This document shows positions 22,560-34,677 of a stretch of DNA of 64,000 nt, piece after piece (positions within the stretch are counted from its first letter, which is position 1; each line of letters opens with the position of its first letter). The translations under genes and the position numbers were made by a program. The stretch comes from Halichondria panicea. Lineage: Eukaryota; Porifera; Demospongiae; Suberitida; Halichondriidae. The notes under the pieces were generated by a model that saw only the letters and a list, made by a program, of their open reading frames with translations, had not been told where the DNA came from and did not search any database. The stretch lies in assembly GCF_963675165.1 (NCBI RefSeq), contig NC_087379.1, positions 7,470,339-7,534,338 of the forward strand, written 5' to 3'.

Positions 22560-24653
22560 TTATTCCCCCCTCCCCCTGTCCTCAAGTTCATGCTCAGCAT
22601 CGAAATTTTTCCTGCAAGTATGAAAGGGAAAGAGATGAAATTTACACAAGTATATAAGATGCACAAAATATGAAGTGCATGCATGGCCTTTTAGAAATTT
22701 GTTGTAGTACTCTTCACATGAAATCGCTTACCTTTTTTTATAGTCGTAATGTAAATTCATTGTTGCGGGTGATCTCTTTCGTTTACGTGATGAACTAGCA
22801 GACGATCCAACGTTGGACCCTGAGCCACTCGGGGTGGTGACGACAGGGTCGCGAGGGGTGGTGACGACAGGGCCGCGAGGGGTGGTGACGACAGGGCCAC
22901 GAGGGGTGGTGACGACAGGGCCACTTGGGGTGGTGACGACAGGGCCGCGAGGGGTGGTGACGACAGGGCCGCGAGGGGTGGTGACGACAGGGCCACTTGG
23001 GGTGGTGACGACAGGGTCACGAGGGGTGGTGACGACAGGGCCACGAGGGGTGGTGACGACAGGGCCACGAGGGGTGGTGACGACAGGGCCGCGAGGGGTG
23101 GTGACGACAGGGCCGCGAGGGGTGGTGACGACAGGGCCGCGAGGGGTGGTGACGACAGGGCCACGAGGGGTGGTGACGACAAGGCCACGAGGGGTGGTGA
23201 CGACAATTGATCTAGGATTTTCGGCCCCCTCCATAGCACTAGCCGTCGTCAGCCTCAAAGCCTCCTCAACATTGGGTGGCAGAGGTTGAGGGAGTAGTCC
23301 CGCGAGTAGATGAACTACTTTTGTTAACGCTCTCTGCAAGAAAAGGACACGGTGAAAAAATAATCAATGATTGTAATACACAATAAAATTAATTTATTTG
23401 TAAGGAATTTCTCCTCATTGTAAGGAACTTTCAGTACATACACATGCATGCATGCATGTATTCAACTTACATTTTGTGCCAATAATGATTCTATCATTCT
23501 GGTGTCCAATCCTTGTCCTCTCTCTCCCCTCTCTCCTCTCTCTCCACGTTGTCCATCTACACCATCCACACCGTCTACCCCTGGCCTACCATCCACACCG
23601 TCCACACCATTCACCCCGTCTACCCCTGGCCTACCATCCACACCTGCCCTACCATCCACACCATCCACACCATCCACACCATTCGCCCCGTCTACCCCTG
23701 CCCTACCATCCACACCATCCACACCATCAATCCCATCCAAACCATCAACACCAGGTGGCCCTGGTGGCCCCCGTGCAACAATGGGGGGAAACCTCACTGC
23801 CCTTTGCCACTGGGCATAGGCCAAATCTCTCAGTTGGTGGTCAAGAAATAGCACTGTTGGACTGGAAACGCCGGTGTCTGTAAAATAAGAAATGGAGCAA
23901 TATAAAATTATTGTTATAAAGTACTTAATGAGCTAATTAATGAATTATGCTGTCCAAGCTACATATTATATTTAATTATAGGCGATAAAATTTCGCAAAG
24001 TAAAATCGGAAAATTTACCCGGGAAAACCCATTAATATCATTAAAATCAATCTGTAAGCATGGGAACTAAATACTACGACAATGTAAAGTTGCATAATTT
24101 TACTTACGATGATCAAACTGCAGATGTTCGATGTAGCGTGTAGCCTCGCGCATAGAGTGGTCCCCGACACCAAGATGAGCTTCACCCTTCCACCAGAACT
24201 CAGTCTGTGGGGTGGAAATGAATTGTAAGCTTTAAAAAAATAATTGTGTAGCCATGATAATTTCAGGAGCATATTAAATCGACTTAGGCTGCAGCTATAG
24301 AGTAATACTGCATTTAGACTTACGGTGACCGGACCACTCGGCTGCAGATAGCATTGTGGGCACAAGAACTTGTCTGTGGCCCAACTCCTCTTCCCAAACC
24401 GGAGAACGCTCACTATGTGCTTCTTCGTTATCGGCTGCACAAAACCATAATTTATTGATTGTGCTGGCATAGCTAGAGCATAGCTAGAACATGCATGCAT
24501 CCTTACTGCATAGCTCTAGCTAGAACAGAACATCTATATATAGATCTATCATGCAAAACTCACTGGATTGTTGGTGGACCCGTAGTGCAGCTGGGTCTTC
24601 GGCAGTCTTGGTGGTGGTGCTGCCGGCGGCGTAACCAGAGGTGCAGAGGCCAT
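22560..24653 (-). CDS. Unrecognised protein with collagen-like and VVTTPRGP repeats
   Basis: Six exons join in frame: 24653-24564, 24434-24324, 24204-24108, 23877-23471, 23333-22732 and 22611-22560, giving about 452 residues with stop TAA at 22562-22560. The start is MASAPLVTPPAAPPP. Exon 2 has a CPQC pair; exon 3 encodes TEFWWKGEAHLGVGDHSMRE. Exon 4 ends in about 28 Gly-X-Y triplets of the form GVDGVDGVDG and GERGERGERG. Exon 5 carries about 17 copies of the octapeptide VVTTPRGP, then a basic patch SRKRKRSP and YKKRKN. No signal peptide is visible, so the Gly-X-Y part is collagen-like but not an obvious secreted collagen; the basic patch could be a nuclear signal. If the last splice is not used, translation ends at TAA 22730-22728. 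I do not recognise the family. Confidence 0.65.
22830..23205 (-). repeat. 24 bp coding minisatellite (VVTTPRGP)
   Basis: About 16-17 units of gaggggtggtgacgacaggg plus four bases lie inside exon 5 of the collagen-like gene. Variation is nearly confined to the Arg/Ser codon (cga versus act) and third positions. Length changes in steps of 24 bp would keep the frame. Confidence 0.92.
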
Positions 24654-26005
24654 TGAGCTTGATAGTTGTTGATAACTGATGATAGTTGATGATAGCTGAT
24701 AGTTTGATGAACTCCCTTGTCAAATTTCTTCACTCCCAACCTCCAAGCCGTTAGACTGAAGAATCCAAGTGCTGCAGTGCATGCTGCATAGACCCCTTTC
24801 GCCCACGCAATGACCGGATGTTAATTTTACATCCTGCAATAGATTACAATCCTTGCAATCTGGAAAGCTGCTGGTCTACTCAGACTACTGCTCTGTAACT
24901 CTTAATCAGGTGCCTTTTGACTTCTAATTATCCTCACTTGTGCTCCATCCATCACATAATAGTATGCCTTACTGTACTGTGTAAGCATGCACTGCCATGC
25001 TCAGTTATTCTGTGTTTTTGTTTTGCAAATGTAAGGAATTTCCTACAAGCTCTATATAGCTAGATCTAGAGGTCACACCTGGCTACTGCACTGCACTGGT
25101 GTTCATGTAAATAGTACAAGACTTGTTAGGTCTAGACCAGCACGTTTTAAGGAATTTAATTAATTACTATACTTCTTAAAAATGTCTTTGACTCCTTGTC
25201 TTAATAATGTAAATGCATGAGGGCAAGAGTGCACTCCTGACGAGGGACACAATTCACTGTGTCTATTATTCATAATCTTCTCACTAACAACCATATGGAT
25301 GGTGGCTGATTTACACGCCAGGAAGTATGTCTTTGGCACAGCCCTATAATACAAGTGTCTCTGTCAACATAAGCACCTCTACAGCTCCAAATTACAAATT
25401 TATAGAGGTGAAGCACACTCATTCATGGTTCTTATGTCTTCTTCTGCCTCAGGCTTTATGGTATAGCTGATTCTATGGATAATTGGTGGCAGTGCAATAT
25501 TAGTGTAGAGGTGTGCATAATGGATACTTATAATTATAGCCATCTCTAATTCCCTAATTAATGATTGTCTCCCTGGCATGCATTCTTTACGTACAGGGAA
25601 CTCTAACTGCTGTCTATCATGTGATCATGATATGGTCATGCATTGTGAGCGTGCTGCATGGTCACATGATGGATTGGTTCGGGAAGTGCCCCTCTGTCTG
25701 TGGATGTGAGCATGTGTCTACTGGATATGGATTAATTATGGCTAGCTAGATAATGCAATATAGAATGTTTAACTTAATTTTGTTCATGTAATTACGTTAT
25801 CAAACGTTATCAAAAGAGTATACAATTAAACATGGTAACTAATAATTGACATAAATAACGAAACAACAATTAACACTACACACAAAAGTTGTCTAATGTT
25901 CACTGCACGTGTACAAACCAATTAAAACGGAGTCCATAAAATCAAAACAGTCTGCATAAGATATACAAAGTCAGAAAAGAAAGAAACGAAACAAATACTA
26001 AATTG
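24654..26005. other. Intergenic, no gene seen
   Basis: Short open frames only, with no domain similarity and no splice-linked chain. The divergent start of the collagen-like gene lies at its left edge and the convergent 3' end of the Mind bomb-like gene at its right edge. No tandem repeats of note. Confidence 0.5.
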
Positions 26006-26202
26006 TCACTGGAACAACTGAATTCTATGAGTCACAAACTTCCTGCACACTGGGCAATGGTCGACCTTCTGTGCACAGTCCCAGCATGTCTGGTGCCCAC
26101 AGAGGAAGGCCGTGTTCTTAGGCTCTGTCAGACAAATAGGACAATTAGATTCAGAGTCCGGGCTGGCCAGCGGATGGACACTGGTGGCCGAGACGGGGGC
26201 TG

Positions 26203-26312
26203 TGTGTGTGTGGGGGGGTGGGTGGGTGGATGTATGTGTATGTGTGTGTGTGTGGGGGTGGGTGGGTGGATGTATGTGTATGTGTGTGTGTGTGTGGGGG
26301 GGGGGGGTATTA
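26203..26312. repeat. GT/GGGT-rich microsatellite in intron
   Basis: Runs of gtgtgt, gggtgggtgg and a G tract between two RING exons of the Mind bomb-like gene. It generates several spurious open frames on both strands. Confidence 0.95.
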
Positions 26313-27959
26313 TTTGACACAAAATCACAATATTGCTAAGTACATGTACTATACAGTTATAGAGGTTATCTAATTAAGCAACACAGCTTGTGCAAACTTG
26401 TAATGCAGTTTACGTACGTAGTCCCTCTTTTGCAGTAATAAGCACTCGACACTCAAAGCATGTCTTCATCCTCCGGGCACATTCTATACAGTGAGAGAGG
26501 GAGAAGACAGTAAATGAAAGCTAGTACATATGAAAGAAAGGTGAGACTGTGGAGGATAGTGGGGGCTTATATAATACACAGAGAGGCTGTTACTGAGTGA
26601 TACATGTACCTATCATTAAGTACCAGTACCTGGACAGAAGGTGTGATCACATGGCTTGACAGTGGTTGTGGCCTCCTCTTCATTACACATCACACAAACC
26701 TTGGACAGCTTGGAGATAGTCTTGACTGCAGCCTGTGTAAGGAAGAATCATAAAATTCAACATAATTATGCAACTTGAGAAGGTCAAAAAAACTATATCT
26801 GGGAAGTTACTGGGATAAAGTAGAAACTTTTATATTGTAGCTATGTAGTACTCACTTTGCAAATGGGGCATTTCTTGGCTCTCTGTGCACATTCTGCACA
26901 CATGACAGCGTGACCACATGGCTCAAACTTGACGTCCACTGGAGCCTCACACAGGAAGCACGGCTCAATGGCCACACCCACACTACCTGGAGGGGGGTGG
27001 TATGGATATACAATTCAATTGCTTAGAGTTAGTTCTGTGCAATATGCACAACCATACAAAGTACAGTCATGTAAAGGCCACTTAAAATATGAGATTTATC
27101 AGAACTTGTTCTAAACACATAACTGGAAAGGTCACCCTAACAAAGAGACAAATTAAGGTACAGCACAGAGACTGTTCTTACCACCGCCAGTGGCTCCAGC
27201 AGGGATCATAACTCCAACTGGCAGAGAGGCTGTGGGTGGGTGGTGGGTGGCACTGCCAGTACGCAGGGGAGTAGGGTACACCTGATGGATGCAAGGGCAA
27301 GACTAATTCAGAGTGGGTACAGTTAACAACATGTACTGTTTATAAAGCTAGTATATCAAAGAAGCAACAGTATCTGGCTCACCAAAGGTCCTCTCTGTGT
27401 GCCCTGAACCACCACTGGGGGGGCAGGTGATTTCAGACTACCATGGAACTTCACACCACCACTGCAAGGAGGCAGTTCAGTACACATAACTAAAAATCAA
27501 AATCTATACAGTAGCAACAACATTATACAGGTATGCTAGTACATACCCTAGTACACAACTAGCTGCAGCTGTGCTATCTACTTCCTTGGACTGCTGTTAA
27601 ATTTAGCAATTATAACGAGCTTTTGCTACCAACAACAGTGCATTTTAGGTCTTAAAATGAAATTACAATGAAGTGGCTATATATAGTTGTGTCACCCGCT
27701 CACCCGTCCTTGTCGAATCCCATGACGATGGTTGCTACGTCAGGTGAGCAAACCTCCAATGGATTTCGACCCTTCTTGTTAGTCTTGAACATCTCTGAAC
27801 CTTCTTGTACTAGGAAGCACGGAATAACCGCCTTCAGCTGCTGACCAGGCAACCTGTCTTTCACCTGGTAGAGGGGGAGGGGCATACGTGTATGTTCACA
27901 GTACAATCTAAGCACAGTGTACACATGATGGGTAAGTACATGTAATAATGCGACACAGC

Positions 27960-28265
27960 GTTCAATTTGAATATGTTTGAACGGCTATAACTTTAGTTCC
28001 GATGGTCCAATCACATTAATTTTACGATTTTTTTAAAACTTAGAGAAAGGCGTTTCAGATGATGTGTTAAAATCAAAGGTCTAATTTGGGCTTGATTTTC
28101 ACAAAATACCATGGTATCTTCCCGAAAATAGAAAATTATGGCCCAATTTGGGATTTGAGCATACCATCTGAAAGAGCTATTTCTAAGCTTTCAGAAAATC
28201 ATAAAATTGTTGAATTTGGATCATCAGAACTCTAGTTACAGAGCTAACTCTAGGACTCTAAGGCC
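27960..28265. repeat. Fold-back intronic element
   Basis: The left arm (ggctataactttagttccga through cttagagaaaggcgtttcag) is an imperfect inverted repeat of the right arm (tctgaaagagctatttctaag through cagaactctagttacag). It belongs to the same family as the elements near 30181, 30519, 62361 and 62710. No coding potential. Confidence 0.6.
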
Positions 28266-29359
28266 CTGCGTTAACTAGAGCATCTTTGAACAGCCACAAC
28301 TTTTAGCATTCCTACTAGCCTACCTTCTTGAGTTGAGGAGTCTCTTGTGTGAGGTTGTCCACTGTCTCCTTGACCACGGCCATGTGAAGAGCTGTGTCTC
28401 CATCACTGTCTAGAATATTCATGTCTACCCCGAACCCCACCAGTCTCTCAATGATACGAGCGTGACCTTGGTGGACAGCAAGATGAAGTGCTGTCTGACC
28501 TTGGTTGGTCTTAGCATTGAGGTCACACTGCACCTGTTGGGGGAGAGAGGTCAGATTATAATGGCCACACCTGAAGAAAGTTAAACTGCAATAAAAGCCA
28601 GGCACAAGGTCCCAAATTAATAATTATATAATGTAGATTTTAACAACTCCTCAACAAAGGCCACTGTATAATAACTTAAAATTGTCACATAATTATCTGT
28701 GCAATATAAAGGCTTTCAACTAAGTTTTGAACTTTCCATTCTTGAAAATTCTTGAAAATTGTGTAGTGCTCTACTACATGTAAGACCATATCTACAGCCA
28801 GTCACTCACCACTTCAGCGAAGGCAGTGACAACGTCCAGGTGATCATTAAGTGCTGCCAGGTGGAGGGGAGTGTACCCGTCGTCCTTGAGCAGGTTGATG
28901 TGCTCTACAAACCGACGATTGAAGTGCTCCACAGCTCTGCAGGGGGGATAAGAGTGTGGATTATACATGCAGTGTATACTAGGGCCTTGATATGATCATT
29001 TTACTGTTTTCGGAGCTAACTTTGAGAGACCATAATTTGAGTTAGAAACGTCTAATCTTAAAACCAGGAATGCACTCCTGTTAAAACAAAACATACACAG
29101 TCATATCTATATTAAAGCCAGCTACAAAACACAACTTTTATTTTCGTACTCCATGTTATATATACACAATTGACGGGACCTGCCATGTCACATGATCAAG
29201 CACTCACGGTAGGAACCCAATACGAGCAGCCTCGTGGATTGGTGTGAATAGTCTGAAGTTGAGGAGGGTGGGGTCTGCTCCAGCGTCCAATAGGATCGTC
29301 ACACTCTCATTCTTCTGAGCGAGGACGGCGCAGTGAAGTGCAGTGTCTCCATCGGAATC

Positions 29360-29375
29360 CTATGTGTGTGGGCGT

Positions 29376-29414
<39 letters not shown>

Positions 29415-29462
29415 GGTGTGTGTGTGGGCGTGTGGTGTGTGTGTGTGTGTGTGTGTGGGGAG
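29360..29462. repeat. GT microsatellite in intron
   Basis: Interrupted (gt)n with gcgtgtg and ggcgtg variants, directly upstream (in gene sense) of the ankyrin exon 29359-29208. Confidence 0.95.
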
Positions 29463-30180
29463 GTGATATTAGGAGGGTAGTAGATAATCAGCTGCCATGA
29501 TTTTGACCGCCCAGTCTTCCCACACATACATGTATCTTACTGCATGCTCTGCCTCACTTGCTCATGGAGCTTGATGTTGGGATGGTTGGCTGGCTTCCTC
29601 AGCACACTGTAGTGGCCCTTGACAGCTGCTATGATGAGAGGGGACGCCCCCTTAGAATTCTTAGAGTTGACATCAGCTCCAGCATCGATAAGAATGGTCG
29701 TGGCTTCATCTTCATCACTATACGGAGAAATAATATCAATTAATGGCGTACAAGATAAAACTGGGCCAGCCATTAATTTAGTTTACCTGTAAGCACAGAG
29801 ATGCAGTGGTTTGTCACCGTCTTCATCCTATGCAATGAAACACACACTATTTAGAAATACAGACCAGCACAGTATAACACCATCCACACACACACATGTA
29901 GTGTATACAGCAGAGGCTAGAATGATGCACATGGTATTGGGGGCGAACTCCATGATGACCTTGAGCACGTCCACATTGCCAGCTGCACAGGCACAGTGGA
30001 TGGCCGCCTTGCCAGCTGCTTTGGTGTTCACCTGGGCAACACAAATCACATCATAAGGTATTAGTTTTTGAATAACTTAAACATTGTGACATCCACCCAC
30101 ATACTACCAAACAGCTACTGGATATAGGATGCTCCCAACACAAGTTACGACTTCTGAAAGACAGCTCTAAAAACAGACCT

Positions 30181-30813
30181 GATTTTTCGACGGCCGTAAT
30201 TTTAATACCGTTGATCCAATGTCAAAAATTGTATGATTTTCTAAAAGCTTAGAAAGAGACCTTTCAAATGGTGTGTTTCAATCCGAAATTTCGTTGGGGC
30301 CCTAATTTGTCATTTTTCGGCCTTGGACCATGGTATGGCCAAATTGACAAATAGTTTTGTTGCTGGAATATGAACTTTGATTACACCATTTGAAAGGTCT
30401 CTTTGTAAGCTTTCGGAAAATCAAAAAATTATTGCAATTGGATCCACGGAATTTAAGTTATGGCAGCTGAAAGAGTCTCCCAAACAATTTAAACGGGGTT
30501 GGTGGTGGTGTAGCTGAAGATCTTTCAGCAGCCACAACTTTTGTTCTGATGATCCAATTTCAAAAATTTCATGATTTTCTGAAAGCTTACAAAGATACCT
30601 TTCAAATGGTGTGTTTCAATCCAACATTTTGTTGGGACCCTAATTTGTCATTTTTCCGCCTTGGACCATGGGCTATTTATTATCCACGTATAACCAAATT
30701 GACATATAGTTTTATTGCTGGAATATGAAACATTTGACTTTCTAAGCTTTTCGGAAAATCAAAAAATCATTGAAATTGGATCCACAGAATTCAAGTTATG
30801 GCAGCTGAAAGAG
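30181..30813. repeat. Two adjacent fold-back elements in a Mind bomb-like intron
   Basis: Two units (about 30181-30474 and 30519-30813) each have arms that pair: agcttagaaagagacctttc on the left versus gaaaggtctctttgtaagct on the right. The arms are about 100 bp and imperfect. A half unit occurs at 31083-31206. The same elements recur at 62361-62669 and 62710-62990 in the second Mind bomb-like copy. There is no protein-coding frame; they look like a MITE or fold-back family. Confidence 0.7.
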
Positions 30814-31711
30814 CCCCCAAAATTGAAAGATAGGGAGAGAGAGTACATAACACTGTGTCCTAGATCCTCACCTCTGTGGGATGTTTGCGTAGGAACTCTC
30901 TGAGAGTGTTGGCATCTCCGGCTGCAGCACGATGACGGCGACGGCAGGGTTCTGGACAGGATCAGGATCTTGAGATGCAGTCCAATGTCGTCACTGTCCA
31001 GCCCTCCTGCAGACTCTGCCAGGGGAGGTTGCAAAGAAAGAGACAGACCATAATAATATTATGAGGTCATTTCCTGTATGTACACGGACCTCAACCAAAT
31101 TTTGGATTGAATACATCATTTGAAAGGTCTCTTTCTAAGCTTTCAGAAAATCATAAAATTCTTGACATTGGATCAACGATACTTAAGTTAATGGCTGTTG
31201 AAAGATGTACATCTACAATGTATATACAACATCATTGATAGTTGGTTAATTAATTGGTTGCAGTACTCGTTGGAGAACAGTGATGAGGATTCTCTGGAGT
31301 TTCAGTGTGGAGTGCTCTCTCAGTCGGACACTGTCTCCAAGACCTTCACACTGCACAACATCAACCCTGTGCAAGTAAGTGCTCCTTGTTACAATAAGTC
31401 CTCTCAATGTAATGCTACTGTCATCTGCCTTAATTATGTACACTTGTACTTACTTATACGTATGTACAAGTTGTTTGCACATATCCACAGTTGCTCGAAC
31501 TGACTATTTATGATATACATGAGCCACGTTATAATCCTTACAACGACTCTTAGTAGTGTTTCTGTTACACGTACATTTTGTACAGTGTTCGTACAAATTC
31601 ATAATTATGGCCTGCTGATACGTTAGTTTGTCTCTGCAGATATCCATCATTTCCTACTCTGTGAGTGTCAACCTCCCGTTTACGAGTGTCCAACTGTCCT
31701 CCGTACACCCC

Positions 31712-31859
31712 ACCACTAATGGCACCCCCCACTCCACCCCCCTCACACCCTCGAACCTGAACACAGCGCCCAATTCACCGTGACTACCACTAATGGCACC
31801 CCCCACTCCACCCCCCTCACACCCTCGAACCTGAACACAGCGCCCAATTCACCGTGACT
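31712..31859. repeat. 74 bp perfect tandem duplication inside a TMEM131-like exon
   Basis: 31712-31785 and 31786-31859 are identical, starting accactaatggcacccccc. Copy 2 has one unit at about 52093-52170. Since 74 is not divisible by three it shifts the frame, and the TGA inside the first unit ends the upstream frame. Confidence 0.93.
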
Positions 31860-33234
31860 GTGTCTAATCCAAACACCATCAGTACCTACAGCGGGGAAGT
31901 CATCGTCAACACATCGTTTGATAAAGTGCTACACGTTCCTGTTTATTTCAAGACGGCCGAGAGTAGATTGAAAGTGAGCCCTGGGGCAATTAGTTTCAAG
32001 GGGATTTTCCCCTACCTGAGGGCAAGGGTCGGATTGAGTGCACGGAATTTATTTCATAAAGCTGTCGACGTGACCTCTGTGAACTCTGACCTTGATGACC
32101 CCCGGGTATACTTTGAAGAGAGTGTGGATGGTTTGCCACGACTGAGACCAACGGAAAAAGTTGAGGTAATAAATCGGAACCGTATTGTTACTGTGAACGT
32201 ACTGTTACGGAACCTCTTTTTATAACAGACACTTTTGGGGAGCATGTTTTTGGTCAGTAAACCGAGGTGGCCTTTGTCGAGGGGTTGCTTTGTACACAAA
32301 CCGTTCATTGGGGACCCGTGTGCATGCTGTGTACACACTTAACACACACACTCACCATACCCCCCTCCCCCCACACACTCACCATACCCCCCCCCACACA
32401 CACACACACACACAGATTGGCTCTGTTGTGATTGACCCCCTACTGGGGGACACTGTATATCTGAAAAAGCCGGCCAGCTCCCTCGGGTTGTGGTCCTCTA
32501 ACTCAGCCCCCCAGGACCCGTCTCGAGAGCTACAGCTACTCACCACTCTGTGGGCCTCTTGGAGGGGCCTGGTGGACGATGGACGCACAGTGTAAGCCTC
32601 TCCTGACTTACAGTTCAATGTGTGTGTGTGCCCCAGAAGAGCTACAATCATGCATATACAGCCCCAGTATATTTTTCGGTTTAGCATTTTAGAGTACTGG
32701 TTTTAGTTGCTTTAAATCAATTTCTATATGGATACTGTACGTAGGTACAATGTAAGTCAGGTGGCACTGATTGTTACAATTGCTCATAGCCAGCCTATAA
32801 TTATTTTTATAAATGTACTTGTTGGGGATGCCATAAGCAAATGGTTCAACCTTTCTCTCTCTCTCTCTTGCAGTTTCAATGCCAGTATTGTAGTGAGCTC
32901 TGTTGGAGGTGGAGAGGTACGAGTGCCTGTAGATGTGAGCCTGGCCTGGCCTAACCTGGTCAAGGAGAAGCTGGTCACACTGGAGCCAACCACAGTGGGA
33001 AACACATCAGTGAGTCAGGGTACCTAGTCTAACATGTATACACACGCTGCCTGGTCTTGTTACTTCACTCACAGTAACCTCCCCCAATATCTCCTCTTTT
33101 CCCCCACTTACTCCCTTTATTATTAGTCTAGAGCTGTCATGTCTTAGGCAGCAGAAGTGAGTGCATGGGCACTCTCACAGTATTTGATAGCATGTAATCT
33201 CACCCAAGGCTAGTACACTCCGTACACCACTGTA

Positions 33235-33505
33235 CATTATATACAGTATGTAGTGATTAGTTGCCTACCACACTCATTGGTTTACTACCACACTCTTTAG
33301 TTCCCTACCACACTCATTGGTTTACTACCACACTCATTAGTTCCCTACCACACTCATTGGTTTACTACCACACTCTTTAGTTCCCTACCACACTTTTTAG
33401 TTACCTACCACACTCAGATTTAGTTCCCTACCACACTCGTTAGTTCCCTACCGCACTCATTAGTTACCTATCACACTCTTTAGTTACCTACTACACTCGT
33501 TCTTT
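33235..33505. repeat. ~20-40 bp tandem repeat in TMEM131-like intron
   Basis: Repeats of taccacactc(a/t)ttagttccc and ttggtttactaccacactc precede exon 33514. Copy 2 (53585-53715) has fewer units. Confidence 0.9.
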
Positions 33506-33959
33506 TGCTATAGATTCACCGTCTCCGCATAACGAACCCGTCAGACGTGCCCCTACTGGTTCAACCAGTTTTCCTCAGTCACTATACTCACCCGCAAACC
33601 ATCATCGACTCTCTATTGGACCGATTCGACCCACGACTACGAAATCTCAACTTTTCTCATTTGTCAAATTCCTTCAGTTTTGTATCTAGTGCATCACCTG
33701 AGACAGCCCTGGCCACAACGCTACTGCCTCCACACAGTAAACTGTTTGAAATGGCGGTTGCTTTCAGTCCTAAAGTAGACCAGGAGTTGAATACGCTGCT
33801 TTTGTTGAGAAACAACTTGACTGTGTTTGATTACGTCATTGTGCAGGGGAGCGGGGTTCAGGGTTCATTTGCTATCGACAGTGTCCAGCCCGGCACTGAA
33901 CCTCTCATGTTTGAGTTCCCCAACTCTGTCATGGAGAACTGTTTAGGTAGGTCAAGCAT

Positions 33960-34003
<44 letters not shown>

Positions 34004-34472
34004 AGCTATTAGGCACCATTAGAGACTTAACATTTTCCGTAATTATTGTTCATTTTAAAATGTACGTATTATTTCCATGCCTCTCAATAAGTTATGTGTT
34101 GTGTGTTACATACAGACAGATGCTGTAACTACATTTACTGCCATAGCGTGCCTGTACACACACTCCTAACCCCCCCCCCACACACACACACAGCTGGTAC
34201 TGTTGTGGACCCGCTAGCAGATCCCCTCAAGCTCACCAAGACCTTTAGAATGCATAACTCTGGCTCCACCTCCATCACCTTGCGTATCATCGGACTGGAG
34301 GGTGGCAGTTGTGACGGGAGAGGCTTCGTTATCTCTAACTGTAACAAGGACATCACCATTAAACCAAACCGATCAAAGAAAATTGAAATAACGTAAGTCA
34401 GAATCCCTTCAGCAAGTTCTATCAGTGTGTGTATATGTACAGTGTGTATCACAGTATAATTACATGTATATA

Positions 34473-34677
34473 CCGTATAGCGGGTTATTTTCGTATGGTT
34501 CAAATTTTCGGATATTTCGTATTGAAGAGTATGATACGAAAATTAAAACTACGAAATTCTATCGCAATAGGTTCAACATCACTATCCTGATCTGTACAAA
34601 TATTTAAAATTCGAACTATTTAAATGGGTAGAATTTATACACAAATTTTCACCAACGAAAATTACCTGCTATACAGT
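34473..34677. mobile_element. Old MITE shared by both TMEM131-like copies
   Basis: The left end CCGTATAGCGGGTTATTTTC and the right end (reverse complement ACTGTATAGCAGGTAATTTT) are imperfect inverted repeats, with TA at each side. The termini resemble those of the 59386 element. It is present at 55580-55780 in copy 2, so it predates the duplication. Confidence 0.65.

Larger units (their letters stand above)
26006..31010 (-). pseudogene. Mind bomb-like E3 ubiquitin ligase, 3' half (ankyrins plus three RINGs)
   Basis: Exons read leftward: to 30872, about 30030-29940, 29827-29787, 29717-29558, 29359-29208, 28936-28810, 28533-28324, 27864-27704, 27461-27383, 27281-27182, 26986-26856, 26732-26630, 26483-26418 and 26199-26006 (stop TGA 26008-26006). 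From 29827 on, phases agree. The order ankyrins (DGYTPLHLAALNDHLDVV, GQTALHLAVHQGHARII), then KKGRNPLEVC, then RING1 (CFLCEAP..CGHAVMC), RING2 (CVMCNEEEA..CDHTFCPE) and a final RING (CPICLTEP..CGHQTC..CPVCRK) is that of Mind bomb, which ubiquitinates Notch ligands. The 5' half (MIB/HERC2, ZZ, MIB repeats) is missing: TMEM131-like sequence starts 250 bp upstream. The first ankyrin exon is one base short against the second copy, and the 29940 exon seems to have lost its donor. Probably a non-functional 3' fragment. Confidence 0.75.

Noticed and set aside
22813-23289. Plus-strand GPRGVVTT repeat frame and minus-strand SSPPLVAL frame
   Set aside because: Alternative frames of the 24 bp coding minisatellite; the VVTTPRGP frame is chosen because it joins in phase with five other exons.
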